Shown: one piece after another, positions 56,721-64,000 of the stretch
Layout: the number at the start of each line of letters is the position of its first letter
Position numbering within the stretch: the first letter of the stretch is position 1
Virus record (IMG/VR): IMGVR_UViG_3300025674_007777
Coordinates: 1 to 64,000 of that record
Source: a virus
Length of the DNA stretch: 64,000 nt
Reading direction: 5' to 3' (one strand)
Translations under genes and position numbers: made by a program
The notes under the pieces: generated by a model
Databases searched by the model: none
Told to the model about the DNA's origin: nothing
What the model saw: only the letters and a program-made list of their open reading frames with translations

Positions 56721-56752
56721 TAAATATAAGAAGAATATCTCAATGCACCAAA
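56721..56752 (-). promoter_or_regulatory. Bipartite promoter, TTTG-N19-TTATATTTA, near-leaderless
   Basis: TTTG 56749-56752 and TTATATTTA 56721-56729, 19 nt apart, ending 4 nt before the GTG start at 56716. It separates tail genes from the replication block. Confidence 0.55.
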
Positions 56753-57391
56753 TTATTCATGAAATTCTGTGAGATCAGATAAAAAGTTTCTTAGACCAGG
56801 CATTTCAGTTTCGTTCACAGATATCACACGTCGATTTGTTTTACGTACTTCTTCTATTGGTCCTCTGATGGTCCAATCCAACTGTATTGTAATGTAAAGT
56901 TCATCATCGATACCTATTGCGTTATATTCATTCTCTGATAAAAATGCATTTGATGATATTTCTAAAATGTCAGGCTCATTTATCTTCTGAGCAAAATATC
57001 TCCTCATTATGCCATTACGTCGTTGCTGTTCATCTGGTACAGGATAATACATAGTAGGTGTCACATAATTATAGAATCTAGTATTTGTCAAACTAGCATA
57101 TACCAGATTGTTTTCAGGAACTGTATTAATAGTTTCCAGATTGGCATTTATTTCAGTTCTGAAATATCTTGTCAGAGGTTGTGACAGAGATGTTGGCACA
57201 GCTCCGGTATATACTGCTCCATTAGGATAGATGTGATAAAGTCCTATATATTCCACAGTTGGTACCAAATCAAAATCTGAACTAGGATCTTCCTGCATGA
57301 TCATATATTCCTTACCATTTGTGAGTTGTCGCAGTATGATGCGATTCAATGGTGTATTCAATGGTCTTAGTCTGAATGATCTATCCGTCAT
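56753..57391 (-). CDS. Putative baseplate/virion structural protein
   Basis: 212 residues, beta-rich (LFxEYIGLYHIYPNGAVYTGA, then PLTRYFRTEINANL). No family recognised. The position between a large tail protein and the polymerase, and its composition, suggest baseplate. It ends 1 nt before the -33 box of the polymerase promoter. Confidence 0.5.
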   Translation of the reverse strand: MTDRSFRLRPLNTPLNRIILRQLTNGKEYMIMQEDPSSDFDLVPTVEYIGLYHIYPNGAVYTGAVPTSLSQPLTRYFRTEINANLETINTVPENNLVYASLTNTRFYNYVTPTMYYPVPDEQQRRNGIMRRYFAQKINEPDILEISSNAFLSENEYNAIGIDDELYITIQLDWTIRGPIEEVRKTNRRVISVNETEMPGLRNFLSDLTEFHE

Positions 57392-57393
57392 AA

Positions 57394-59136
57394 TTACTTC
57401 AATATTCTAGGTATACATTTGACTTCAGTTTTCCAGTCAACACCGTCGGCAATCTGTGTCCATTCTGACACGGTCCATACTAGTTTGCCTGACCCATTGA
57501 TGGTGCTAGGTAAGCCTGACACCTTCACTACTCCGCCAAATTTCCAGCCTGTACAGCCATTTGTCACAAAGGAGAGTTCCAATGGTATGGGAGGAGGATC
57601 AAGCTTCGCAGACTTCTTAAATTTTTCATTTGCTCTAATGTTCACCAATTTTCTCAAAGCGCCACGTGATGCTTCATCAAAACCTGCTCTTCCCATCTGT
57701 ATCAATGCATTGCTGTATTCAGTGCCTGTGGCAGTTTTCTGAGGATCTTTTGATGTGATACCTGTGCCGACTTTCGATGCTGCATTTGCTGTACCATCTG
57801 CGTCAGGAGCATCGCCAAAATATTTGGCTGTCAAACTGCTGGGAATGGCACCGGTGAGTGACACATCTCTTATGCCTGATGTCGCACCACTGGAACCACC
57901 TGGCAAACTGATTGACAATCCGGAAGGCGCTGCAGCTTTATCATAATCCTGATTCTTGTTCACTATGTAAATGGTGTTAGGATCTTCAGGTGGAACATCC
58001 AATGTGAGATCAACCCAATTACCAGTGTTCTGTCTGATCACAGCAAAGATCTGATCAAAGAATTTTTTCAATGGCAGTCTGCCAGACTCTCTGTCCTCAA
58101 CTTCAACTGTGCTGTCCTCGTTCAATGCCTGATCAGATTGTCCGATGATTTGACTGATAAAAATCATGTTTATGTATAACGACGTAGCATAGGTTGGGTC
58201 TGAGAAATTGTCCACGCCCATTTGGGTTTCCGTATTCTGCTCTCCATAACCACCTCCATTACTTGTAAATTTCCAGCACACGGCTGTAGGATCAGATGAT
58301 ATCATGCCAGGAAATTTGTTTAATTTGCAGTATTTAGTATCAGAAGATAATTTGAACTTTGTTCCTTTGAGACAGAACTTATTGATAAGTTGTACAAGAG
58401 ATTCGAGTTTCACAAAATTGGCTGGGACGTTCTTTTCCGAGACTGCCCCAGGATGTATCAGTCCAGGAGTTTCCTTGCTCAGGCCGGGCATTTCTGCCAC
58501 CATAACCTTGACAGTAACACCTCCGACAGGTAGTGAATAAAAAGAATTCCATCCGTTGGTATTGCGACCAGGATTGTTCTTGACATCATTAAGTTGGTTA
58601 CTTTCTTTCTGACATACATAATTGATGTAGTCAAAGAATGTCACAGTTGTTGATAGTTCATTTCTTCCATCGTAATTCGATACGAAATCCACAGATTTAT
58701 CGAATGACTGATTCATGACGTCCACCTCGTCATAGAGACGACCAGGCCCATCTCCTTTGCTCAGACCTTTCACAACCACATCAAATCCTCCGAGTCGATC
58801 CATTTCAAAACTGAAGTCATATGTAGTGAATGTACCTGAGTCACCGAAGCTGACACTGAATTCAGACCCTAGCTGTACCAATGCACTATACATTGTACTG
58901 AACTGTGATTTGGTATATGCCTTCAGCGACACTTCACATCTTTTCAGAAGACCTATGCCCTGTGTAGTGATCTTGATGGACTTGCAGTAGGCGCTGGGAG
59001 TAGGAGATACATCAGATGTGCTGTCTGAGCCTCCGTAAGTCACGCCTCCTGCACTGACTGATGGTGAACTAAGTCGTGATCTCAGTGCTCCAGAGCTTGG
59101 AATACTGACACTCATGGATCTCATGAAGAAGCTCAT
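57394..59136 (-). CDS. Large tail/baseplate structural protein
   Basis: 580 residues, Gly/Ser/Thr-rich with many beta strands and two low-complexity linkers (SSPSVSAGGVTYGGSDSTSD near the N-terminus; SLPGGSSGATSG near 430). No peptidase or lysozyme motif. Its start is inside the end of the gp53 gene (TAATG type). A baseplate hub-like or tail spike role is possible but unsupported by motifs. Confidence 0.55.
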   Translation of the reverse strand: MSFFMRSMSVSIPSSGALRSRLSSPSVSAGGVTYGGSDSTSDVSPTPSAYCKSIKITTQGIGLLKRCEVSLKAYTKSQFSTMYSALVQLGSEFSVSFGDSGTFTTYDFSFEMDRLGGFDVVVKGLSKGDGPGRLYDEVDVMNQSFDKSVDFVSNYDGRNELSTTVTFFDYINYVCQKESNQLNDVKNNPGRNTNGWNSFYSLPVGGVTVKVMVAEMPGLSKETPGLIHPGAVSEKNVPANFVKLESLVQLINKFCLKGTKFKLSSDTKYCKLNKFPGMISSDPTAVCWKFTSNGGGYGEQNTETQMGVDNFSDPTYATSLYINMIFISQIIGQSDQALNEDSTVEVEDRESGRLPLKKFFDQIFAVIRQNTGNWVDLTLDVPPEDPNTIYIVNKNQDYDKAAAPSGLSISLPGGSSGATSGIRDVSLTGAIPSSLTAKYFGDAPDADGTANAASKVGTGITSKDPQKTATGTEYSNALIQMGRAGFDEASRGALRKLVNIRANEKFKKSAKLDPPPIPLELSFVTNGCTGWKFGGVVKVSGLPSTINGSGKLVWTVSEWTQIADGVDWKTEVKCIPRILK

Positions 59137-59426
59137 TATCTCTCCTCTTCTGCCTGTTCCAACATTTCCAGGAATGGCATTGCACTGTCAGGAATGCGTA
59201 ACTGAATGCCCGGTGGTACAACTAATGTTCCTTTGCCAATCTGATTGGCTTCTGCCAGAATCCACCATGCCTCAGGTGTTCCGTAGAATCGATTAGCCAA
59301 CAGATCTAAACGATCGCCTGTTCTGCTGATAATGAACAGATCATTGTCTGATCTAGGTATCACAGGATATCTGCTGCTGCGATATCTATCCTGATCAATC
59401 TCTGTGTATTCATATCTTCTCTTCAT
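59136..59426 (-). CDS. 53: gp53-type baseplate wedge protein (LysM-like)
   Basis: 96 residues. ISRTGDRLDLLANRFYGTPEAWWILAEANQ and VPPGIQLRIP form a LysM-like core that matches T4-like gp53 wedge subunits (and other LysM tail proteins). The N-terminus is basic. In T4 gp53 joins wedges into the baseplate. An ATATTTATA box ends only 4 nt before the ATG. Confidence 0.75.
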   Translation of the reverse strand: MKRRYEYTEIDQDRYRSSRYPVIPRSDNDLFIISRTGDRLDLLANRFYGTPEAWWILAEANQIGKGTLVVPPGIQLRIPDSAMPFLEMLEQAEEER

Positions 59427-59430
59427 ATGT

Positions 59431-59439
59431 TATAAATAT
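59431..59439 (-). promoter_or_regulatory. ATATTTATA late-type element, near-leaderless
   Basis: Ends 4 nt before the ATG at 59426, much closer than other members of this group. Confidence 0.4.
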
Positions 59440-59459
59440 GAAACTTCAAAGAATTTGCA

Positions 59460-62042
59460 TTAGCCAGCTAAAGGAAAGAATGAAGAGTCATGAGTAAGTG
59501 TGTTGAACAGATCAGTATTGCCTGTTGCAGACAACACCTTGAAGGTAATGCTCACTTCAGTGTAGATTGGTTTGGCTCGATCTGGATCAATGTCCCATGG
59601 GTACTCCACATCCCAGTTATATGTCATGTCAGTTATGATGCTTGAGAGATTCTGATGTACGCCGCCTATGTTCACATCCAACGCTGTACCACCCCAGGAA
59701 TGTTCATAGAGCGCTTTGAGATTTCGCCACATTGCATCATAATGTTCCTGATCAAATGCCGCTGCTATGAATGTGATTGATATGGTGCGTTCATAGGATG
59801 TGTATTGATATCGCGGATTGATGGTTCCAAGATCCTGTCCAGTATCAAAGTTGGGGCTGGACTGATCAGTGAGAGATGTTATGTAGGCATAGAACTGATA
59901 AGAACCGAACATCATGAAAATAAGATCTGACTGTCGCTTATTTCTAGTGTCTTTGCTTCCCTGAGTTTGGTAATGTGTATATCTAGCCCCGACTCCTTCT
60001 TTGACCGGATCAGTATTGTCATACAAAATGTCTGCTGAATTATTCTGTATAGCTGTCACAGCATCATTCACATCTGTAATTGCATTCACCTTTCTGAAGT
60101 CTATTGGCTTACCAGTTTGTCTGTTCTTTGCCATTGCTCTGATGCGGTTGTAATCTGAACTCTGCAGTGTATTGACAGTGCTGGTGACTTCGCCAGTCTC
60201 TGCATCAGCTGTGATCTCGGCGGACTTGACAGCATTTCCTCCTCCATACTGTGTTTCATTCACTGCTCCTAACGGAGTCAGTACTGTGTTATCACTATGA
60301 TTTAACCATAGTTCATTGTTGGAAACTATGTTGAACAGAGAATCATGATAAATGCGTCTGGCCTGTAGATCAGGTATTCCAAAAGTATCACTTGATCTTT
60401 CTTCGTCTGGCCTGACACTCAGAAAATTATCTTTTTCTTTCACAGCTATCAGCAGTCTATTATATCCATCATCAACATCTCTTCTTCCGTCAACACTTCC
60501 GATGTATCCAAAACCTCTACTCGTTGGATTCTTTGCTATGATGTCATTGTAACTCTGATTTCCCAGATATCGTAATGGAACAATTGCTCCTTGTGTTATG
60601 TTGTTACCAGAGAAGAAGAACTGATTGGTCTGATCTCCTCTGCTAATTCTGGTGACGCCAATGCCTAACACACTCTTTGGTCCAGCACGTCCGGTCAGTA
60701 TTGAACTGGCTTGTCCTTTTGGAAAATAACTTAGACCTAGCACGGCGCCAGAGTTTCCAGTACCCTCTAGACTGGTAACAACGTTTGTAGAACTACCTTG
60801 GTAGACATCGAAATCTGTATCTCCTACACCGCCGGCGCCTCCTAAGTTTGATGATATGTTTTCAACTGTGACAATTGCCTGGCTCCTAGATCCTTTGACA
60901 AGCCCATACTCGCCTCCTAACTGTACAAGTCTATTGAATCTAACACGTTCTGTGGGGTCAAATGCTCCCCTGTCCTGATGTATCTGTTCATATTTGCCTC
61001 TGGTAACAATGGGAGGTAAATGTCTGTCAAATCTGATGCCAAGACCAGAACTGACTGCATTCACTATTGCCGAAGTCGGATCATAGAGCTGAGTTGGTCT
61101 CAATCCCATAGCCGTTCCGAATATGTTCTCCACATTTGGATTCATGAACTGAAGTCCAAACTGTTTTGTCAGGAATGCAAGACCTTTTGGCGATATTGCA
61201 AATTTGCCTAATCGCACAGCATCAAACACCGCTCTGGTTGCAAATGTCAATGGCCCTCCTCTTGGTATGTCCAATAGACCTGATATCTGACCACCTATGG
61301 TGTTGTCAAGTCCCCACCGTTGTGGATCAGAATTGTCATCTCTCTGAATACCTCTGAGCACAAATGGCTGTCTGGTGACACCAAATGTGAATGGATTATG
61401 AGACTCGTCTCTGATCTTGTACTTGTTGTACATGTCATCTATTGGAGAATTGGCAGTATATGTGTCTGCCAAACCACTGTTGCTCTGAGCATTATAGATG
61501 CTGCCATATCGATTTTGATCAAAGAATCCTGTTCTTAAGATGTCAAAACTATGAATCTGCCCAGCTGGGCCGATAGGAAATTTGCTGCCATCGCCTAGCT
61601 GTGCTCTGCGTTTCGCAATACCTCTGTTTGAAAATGTGACATTGTCAACTAAGAATTCATCTTTGGCAGTTCTTGTGAAAGATATACTACTCGCACCATC
61701 ACGTTCAAAACCTCGAGCTGTTATGCTAGGTATGTTATCTGAATTGTTCTGATATCTGGTAGTGAAGTTTCCGACACTTCCTCTGACAAATGTATCTCTT
61801 GCAGGATTGCCTTGTGAATCAAATGGTCTCAGATTAGTGGTCATGTTACCAAGATTTCTGATACCTGTATGTTGATATTGCATTGTACCTGGAACATTAC
61901 CTTGTACGCCGACGAAATCTGAAGCTCCTTGTTCCTGTTTTCTTGTCACAAATCCCTTGGCATCAGTGTTAGGGATGTAATCTACTGCAGGTGGCTGATT
62001 ACCATACCAGGAGTACAAAGATTGATAGGTCATTAATGGCAT
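59460..62042 (-). CDS. Large virion structural protein (tail/baseplate)
   Basis: 860 residues, Gly/Asn/Thr-rich. The last about 150 residues (QFYAYITSLTDQSSPNF, then ERTISITFIAAAFDQEHYDAMWRNLKALYEHSWG, then YPWDIDPDRAKPIYTEVSITFKV) resemble the C-terminal domain of tail-tube or baseplate cap proteins of contractile tails. The rest is unassigned. It follows the tape measure gene, an order usual for baseplate genes. Confidence 0.6.
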   Translation of the reverse strand: MPLMTYQSLYSWYGNQPPAVDYIPNTDAKGFVTRKQEQGASDFVGVQGNVPGTMQYQHTGIRNLGNMTTNLRPFDSQGNPARDTFVRGSVGNFTTRYQNNSDNIPSITARGFERDGASSISFTRTAKDEFLVDNVTFSNRGIAKRRAQLGDGSKFPIGPAGQIHSFDILRTGFFDQNRYGSIYNAQSNSGLADTYTANSPIDDMYNKYKIRDESHNPFTFGVTRQPFVLRGIQRDDNSDPQRWGLDNTIGGQISGLLDIPRGGPLTFATRAVFDAVRLGKFAISPKGLAFLTKQFGLQFMNPNVENIFGTAMGLRPTQLYDPTSAIVNAVSSGLGIRFDRHLPPIVTRGKYEQIHQDRGAFDPTERVRFNRLVQLGGEYGLVKGSRSQAIVTVENISSNLGGAGGVGDTDFDVYQGSSTNVVTSLEGTGNSGAVLGLSYFPKGQASSILTGRAGPKSVLGIGVTRISRGDQTNQFFFSGNNITQGAIVPLRYLGNQSYNDIIAKNPTSRGFGYIGSVDGRRDVDDGYNRLLIAVKEKDNFLSVRPDEERSSDTFGIPDLQARRIYHDSLFNIVSNNELWLNHSDNTVLTPLGAVNETQYGGGNAVKSAEITADAETGEVTSTVNTLQSSDYNRIRAMAKNRQTGKPIDFRKVNAITDVNDAVTAIQNNSADILYDNTDPVKEGVGARYTHYQTQGSKDTRNKRQSDLIFMMFGSYQFYAYITSLTDQSSPNFDTGQDLGTINPRYQYTSYERTISITFIAAAFDQEHYDAMWRNLKALYEHSWGGTALDVNIGGVHQNLSSIITDMTYNWDVEYPWDIDPDRAKPIYTEVSITFKVLSATGNTDLFNTLTHDSSFFPLAG

Positions 62043-62045
62043 GGC

Positions 62046-64000
62046 TTAAGCTTTTTTCCTAAATGAATCTTCAGATCTGAGTTGTCGATTTACTCTTGCC
62101 CCATCCAGTTCTACTTTCATAGGCTTGTCTCTGATCTGTTCTAATATACCACGCATTGACACAATGGCATTTACTACAGGTGTCATGTCAACTGAAGCTC
62201 CGCCTCCGCCGCCTCCGCCTCCAGCGCCACCCTCTGTTCCAAAGCCTGGCCCCATTGATAGGCCATCTCGCTTATCTCCTTGGAAAAGACCACCAACCTT
62301 AGGAGATGCCACAATTGGACCGCCGTTTGGATCGATTCCAAGGTCACCTGTTTTTCTGAACAACTTCATACCTAGTCCAATGGCAGCGGCAGCGGCTGCT
62401 GCTCCTAATACTGGTCCTATGACAGGTATGGAAGCTGCAGATTTAAATGCTGTCATGGCAGCGCTGGCCAATGTTTTAAAGAATCCGCCGGACTGTATTG
62501 CATTAGATGCTGCCTGAATACCTATACCAGCTTGTACTCTTAAGTTTCTCAATTGCTCCATGGCAGCTATAGCTGTAGTTGTTATCAAACTCCTCTGTTG
62601 GAAACCTAATAATATCAAGAAAGCAGAACCAAAAGCAATTGTTGCTGCTTTGGACTTTTCAATGAAATCATATATTGCTGACACGCCTTTCAGTATCATG
62701 TTAACCGGAAACATTATCACTTTGAAAGCGAAACCAATCACTTTGAGTATTGGTGATAATGCTGAGAAAACTTCCATGAATGCTTCTGCTAATGGTAATA
62801 AAGCCATACCTAACTGTTGCTGCATTTTCTGCATTTCTTTCTGCATTTTCATTGCAGCCTGTTCCTGCTCCAACCTTGTCTGAAGTTCTGTCGCTGACAT
62901 GTTCATGATCTCTGCCTGAGATAATCCTAATCGCTCAGCAGCTGCTGCCTGGGCCTCTGTCATGCCAGGTAATTTTTCTTGCAATGCTAATGATTTGCCT
63001 AGCTGTTCAACTGACATACCCGTCGCTTCAGCTAATTTCTGTTTGGCCATGAAGTCCAATTGATTGAATTCATGTATGGAACCAACCTGATTCAGCACTT
63101 CCTGAGTAGCACCTGCTATGTCTCCTTGCAATGCCAATTGTCTAGCCAGATCAAAGTTAATGTTCTTGCCTGTCAATGCCTGGAATTCAAATTGAGCTGC
63201 CAAAGAGTTTTCAAAATCTAATAACTGCTCAGCTACACCAGCCATATCAGCAATGGACATTCCCAACTTGTTAGCCTGTATTGCAGCTCGCTTCAATTCT
63301 TCGGTGTTACCTGAAAAGTATTTTGAAACCACAGCAGTGTTACTGGTTATGTCATCAAAGACCTGATCAACATTAGCTCCTGATTTGGTTATGTCAGCTG
63401 CAAACTCTCTTTGCGTATCCACAAGATCAGTGGATGCCACGCCCATGCTCATTAAAGTGCTATTCATTCGGCCGGCCTGTTCAGCACCATAACCAAATGC
63501 AATGCCTATCTCCGCCGTTTCGGCTGCGGCTTCTGCTGACAACATGCCCACATTACCCATATTAGCAATCATAGCAGTCTGCACTTCCAATATGTCTTCA
63601 GATGCTACTAACTGATTACCTAATTGATTGGCAACATTCTGAGACTCAATTACCATCTGCTTTGTCTGAGCAACGTTTAATCCTGTTTCTTCTGCTAGAT
63701 TCCTCGCAGATTCTTCATGGTTGACAGCAAGTTTCAATAGCCCAGTCAATGCTGCAGCAGCTGCTGCAATTGCTAGACCGACCAACAGCATTGGATTGGC
63801 CATGACAGCTCCATTAAATGCTATCATACCTGCTCTCAATGACCCCATAAGGCCTACACCTTGCTGCATTGATCGAGCCATTGCTGAAAAACCGGCTGTT
63901 ACTGCCATTGATAACTGATTATTTAACTCTTCACTACCTAAATTTAATCTACTAACAGCATCTTGTGCTTTATCAAACACCGTTCCTAATGGAGAACTGG
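62046..64000 (-). CDS. Tail tape measure protein, 5' end outside window
   Basis: The frame is open to the window edge, so it is partial; an internal GTG at 63980 is not needed as a start. Long helical regions, two hydrophobic stretches (AMVxxPMLLVGLAIAAAAAALTGLL and the VFSALSPILKVIGFAFKVIMFPVNMIL region), Ala/Gln-rich coils (RLEQEQAAMKMQKEMQKMQQQL), and a Gly-rich linker (GGAGGGGGGGGAS) near the C-terminus are typical of tape measures. It sets tail length and enters the cell envelope. Confidence 0.75.
   Translation of the reverse strand, partial: SSPLGTVFDKAQDAVSRLNLGSEELNNQLSMAVTAGFSAMARSMQQGVGLMGSLRAGMIAFNGAVMANPMLLVGLAIAAAAAALTGLLKLAVNHEESARNLAEETGLNVAQTKQMVIESQNVANQLGNQLVASEDILEVQTAMIANMGNVGMLSAEAAAETAEIGIAFGYGAEQAGRMNSTLMSMGVASTDLVDTQREFAADITKSGANVDQVFDDITSNTAVVSKYFSGNTEELKRAAIQANKLGMSIADMAGVAEQLLDFENSLAAQFEFQALTGKNINFDLARQLALQGDIAGATQEVLNQVGSIHEFNQLDFMAKQKLAEATGMSVEQLGKSLALQEKLPGMTEAQAAAAERLGLSQAEIMNMSATELQTRLEQEQAAMKMQKEMQKMQQQLGMALLPLAEAFMEVFSALSPILKVIGFAFKVIMFPVNMILKGVSAIYDFIEKSKAATIAFGSAFLILLGFQQRSLITTTAIAAMEQLRNLRVQAGIGIQAASNAIQSGGFFKTLASAAMTAFKSAASIPVIGPVLGAAAAAAAIGLGMKLFRKTGDLGIDPNGGPIVASPKVGGLFQGDKRDGLSMGPGFGTEGGAGGGGGGGGASVDMTPVVNAIVSMRGILEQIRDKPMKVELDGARVNRQLRSEDSFRKKA

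Overview
The window is one contiguous stretch of a large, AT-rich, T4-like (contractile-tail) bacteriophage genome. Every gene I can support lies on the minus strand, so transcription runs from right (64000) to left (1). The replication set is of T4/cyanomyovirus type: PolB gp43, sliding clamp gp45, clamp loader gp44/gp62, UvsX, gp32, helicase gp41 and the FEN-type RNase H. Several features point to a Bacteroidetes (flavobacterial) host. They are a ClpS homologue of Bacteroidetes type, a DUF6150-like repeat protein, secreted proteins with FSQ/AQAQ signal ends, and a recurring TTTG-N18/19-TTATATTTA element that fits the Bacteroidetes -33/-7 promoter (TTG ... TAnnTTTG) rather than -35/-10.

Layout, in order of transcription. 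(1) 64000-56753: tail and baseplate genes (tape measure, large structural proteins, a gp53/LysM-type wedge protein). (2) 56716-47061: replication and nucleotide metabolism, with a divergent second DNA polymerase of family A, a possible PD-(D/E)XK-fold protein, gp32, UvsX, RNase H, DnaB-type helicase, a B12-dependent ribonucleotide reductase and two small proteins (Cys-rich and Smr). (3) 46817-36972: small unknowns, then a 7-deazaguanine DNA-modification set (QueD, QueE, FolE, DpdA) interleaved with GroES, a hypoxanthine-type phosphoribosyltransferase, PolB and a glycosyltransferase whose gene overlaps dpdA. No QueC is seen. (4) 36969-32646: clamp, dUTPase, clamp loader, a RecB/Cas4-like nuclease and a SLOG protein. 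(5) 32621-16776: an unusual, tightly overlapping glycan cluster of about 16 kb. It holds at least eight glycosyltransferase-like genes, NeuB-like and NeuA-like nonulosonic (sialic) acid genes, a GT42-like and a DUF115/MptE-like protein, a pyruvyltransferase, two methyltransferases and three Fe(II)/2-oxoglutarate-type oxygenases. It leads straight into (6) a 1186-residue fibre with YadA-like head repeats (16507-12947). (7) 12950-7570: proteins that look like packaged head-interior cargo, including a superoxide dismutase, a HAD phosphatase, a heptad-repeat coiled-coil protein and a Cys-rich protein; most begin with short peptides ending in (L/I)xE, the T4 prohead-protease type of site. (8) 7505-1: small early genes (ClpS, HNH protein, SNase-like nuclease), tRNA-Arg(UCU), secreted cell-wall enzymes (SLT-like, M23, possible NlpC/P60) and a partial structural gene.

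Two promoter-like families recur. The bipartite TTTG ... TTATATTTA element precedes replication and early genes, and in several cases ends 4-6 nt before the start codon, which predicts leaderless or near-leaderless mRNAs. A second element, ATATTTATA, precedes structural, lysis and head-type genes and also the glycan cluster. That suggests the glycan genes are expressed late, with the virion.

The strongest candidates for undescribed biology are the phage-borne nonulosonic-acid/glycan cluster linked to a fibre gene, the 7-deazaguanine set with an overlapping glycosyltransferase and no QueC, and the divergent second DNA polymerase.
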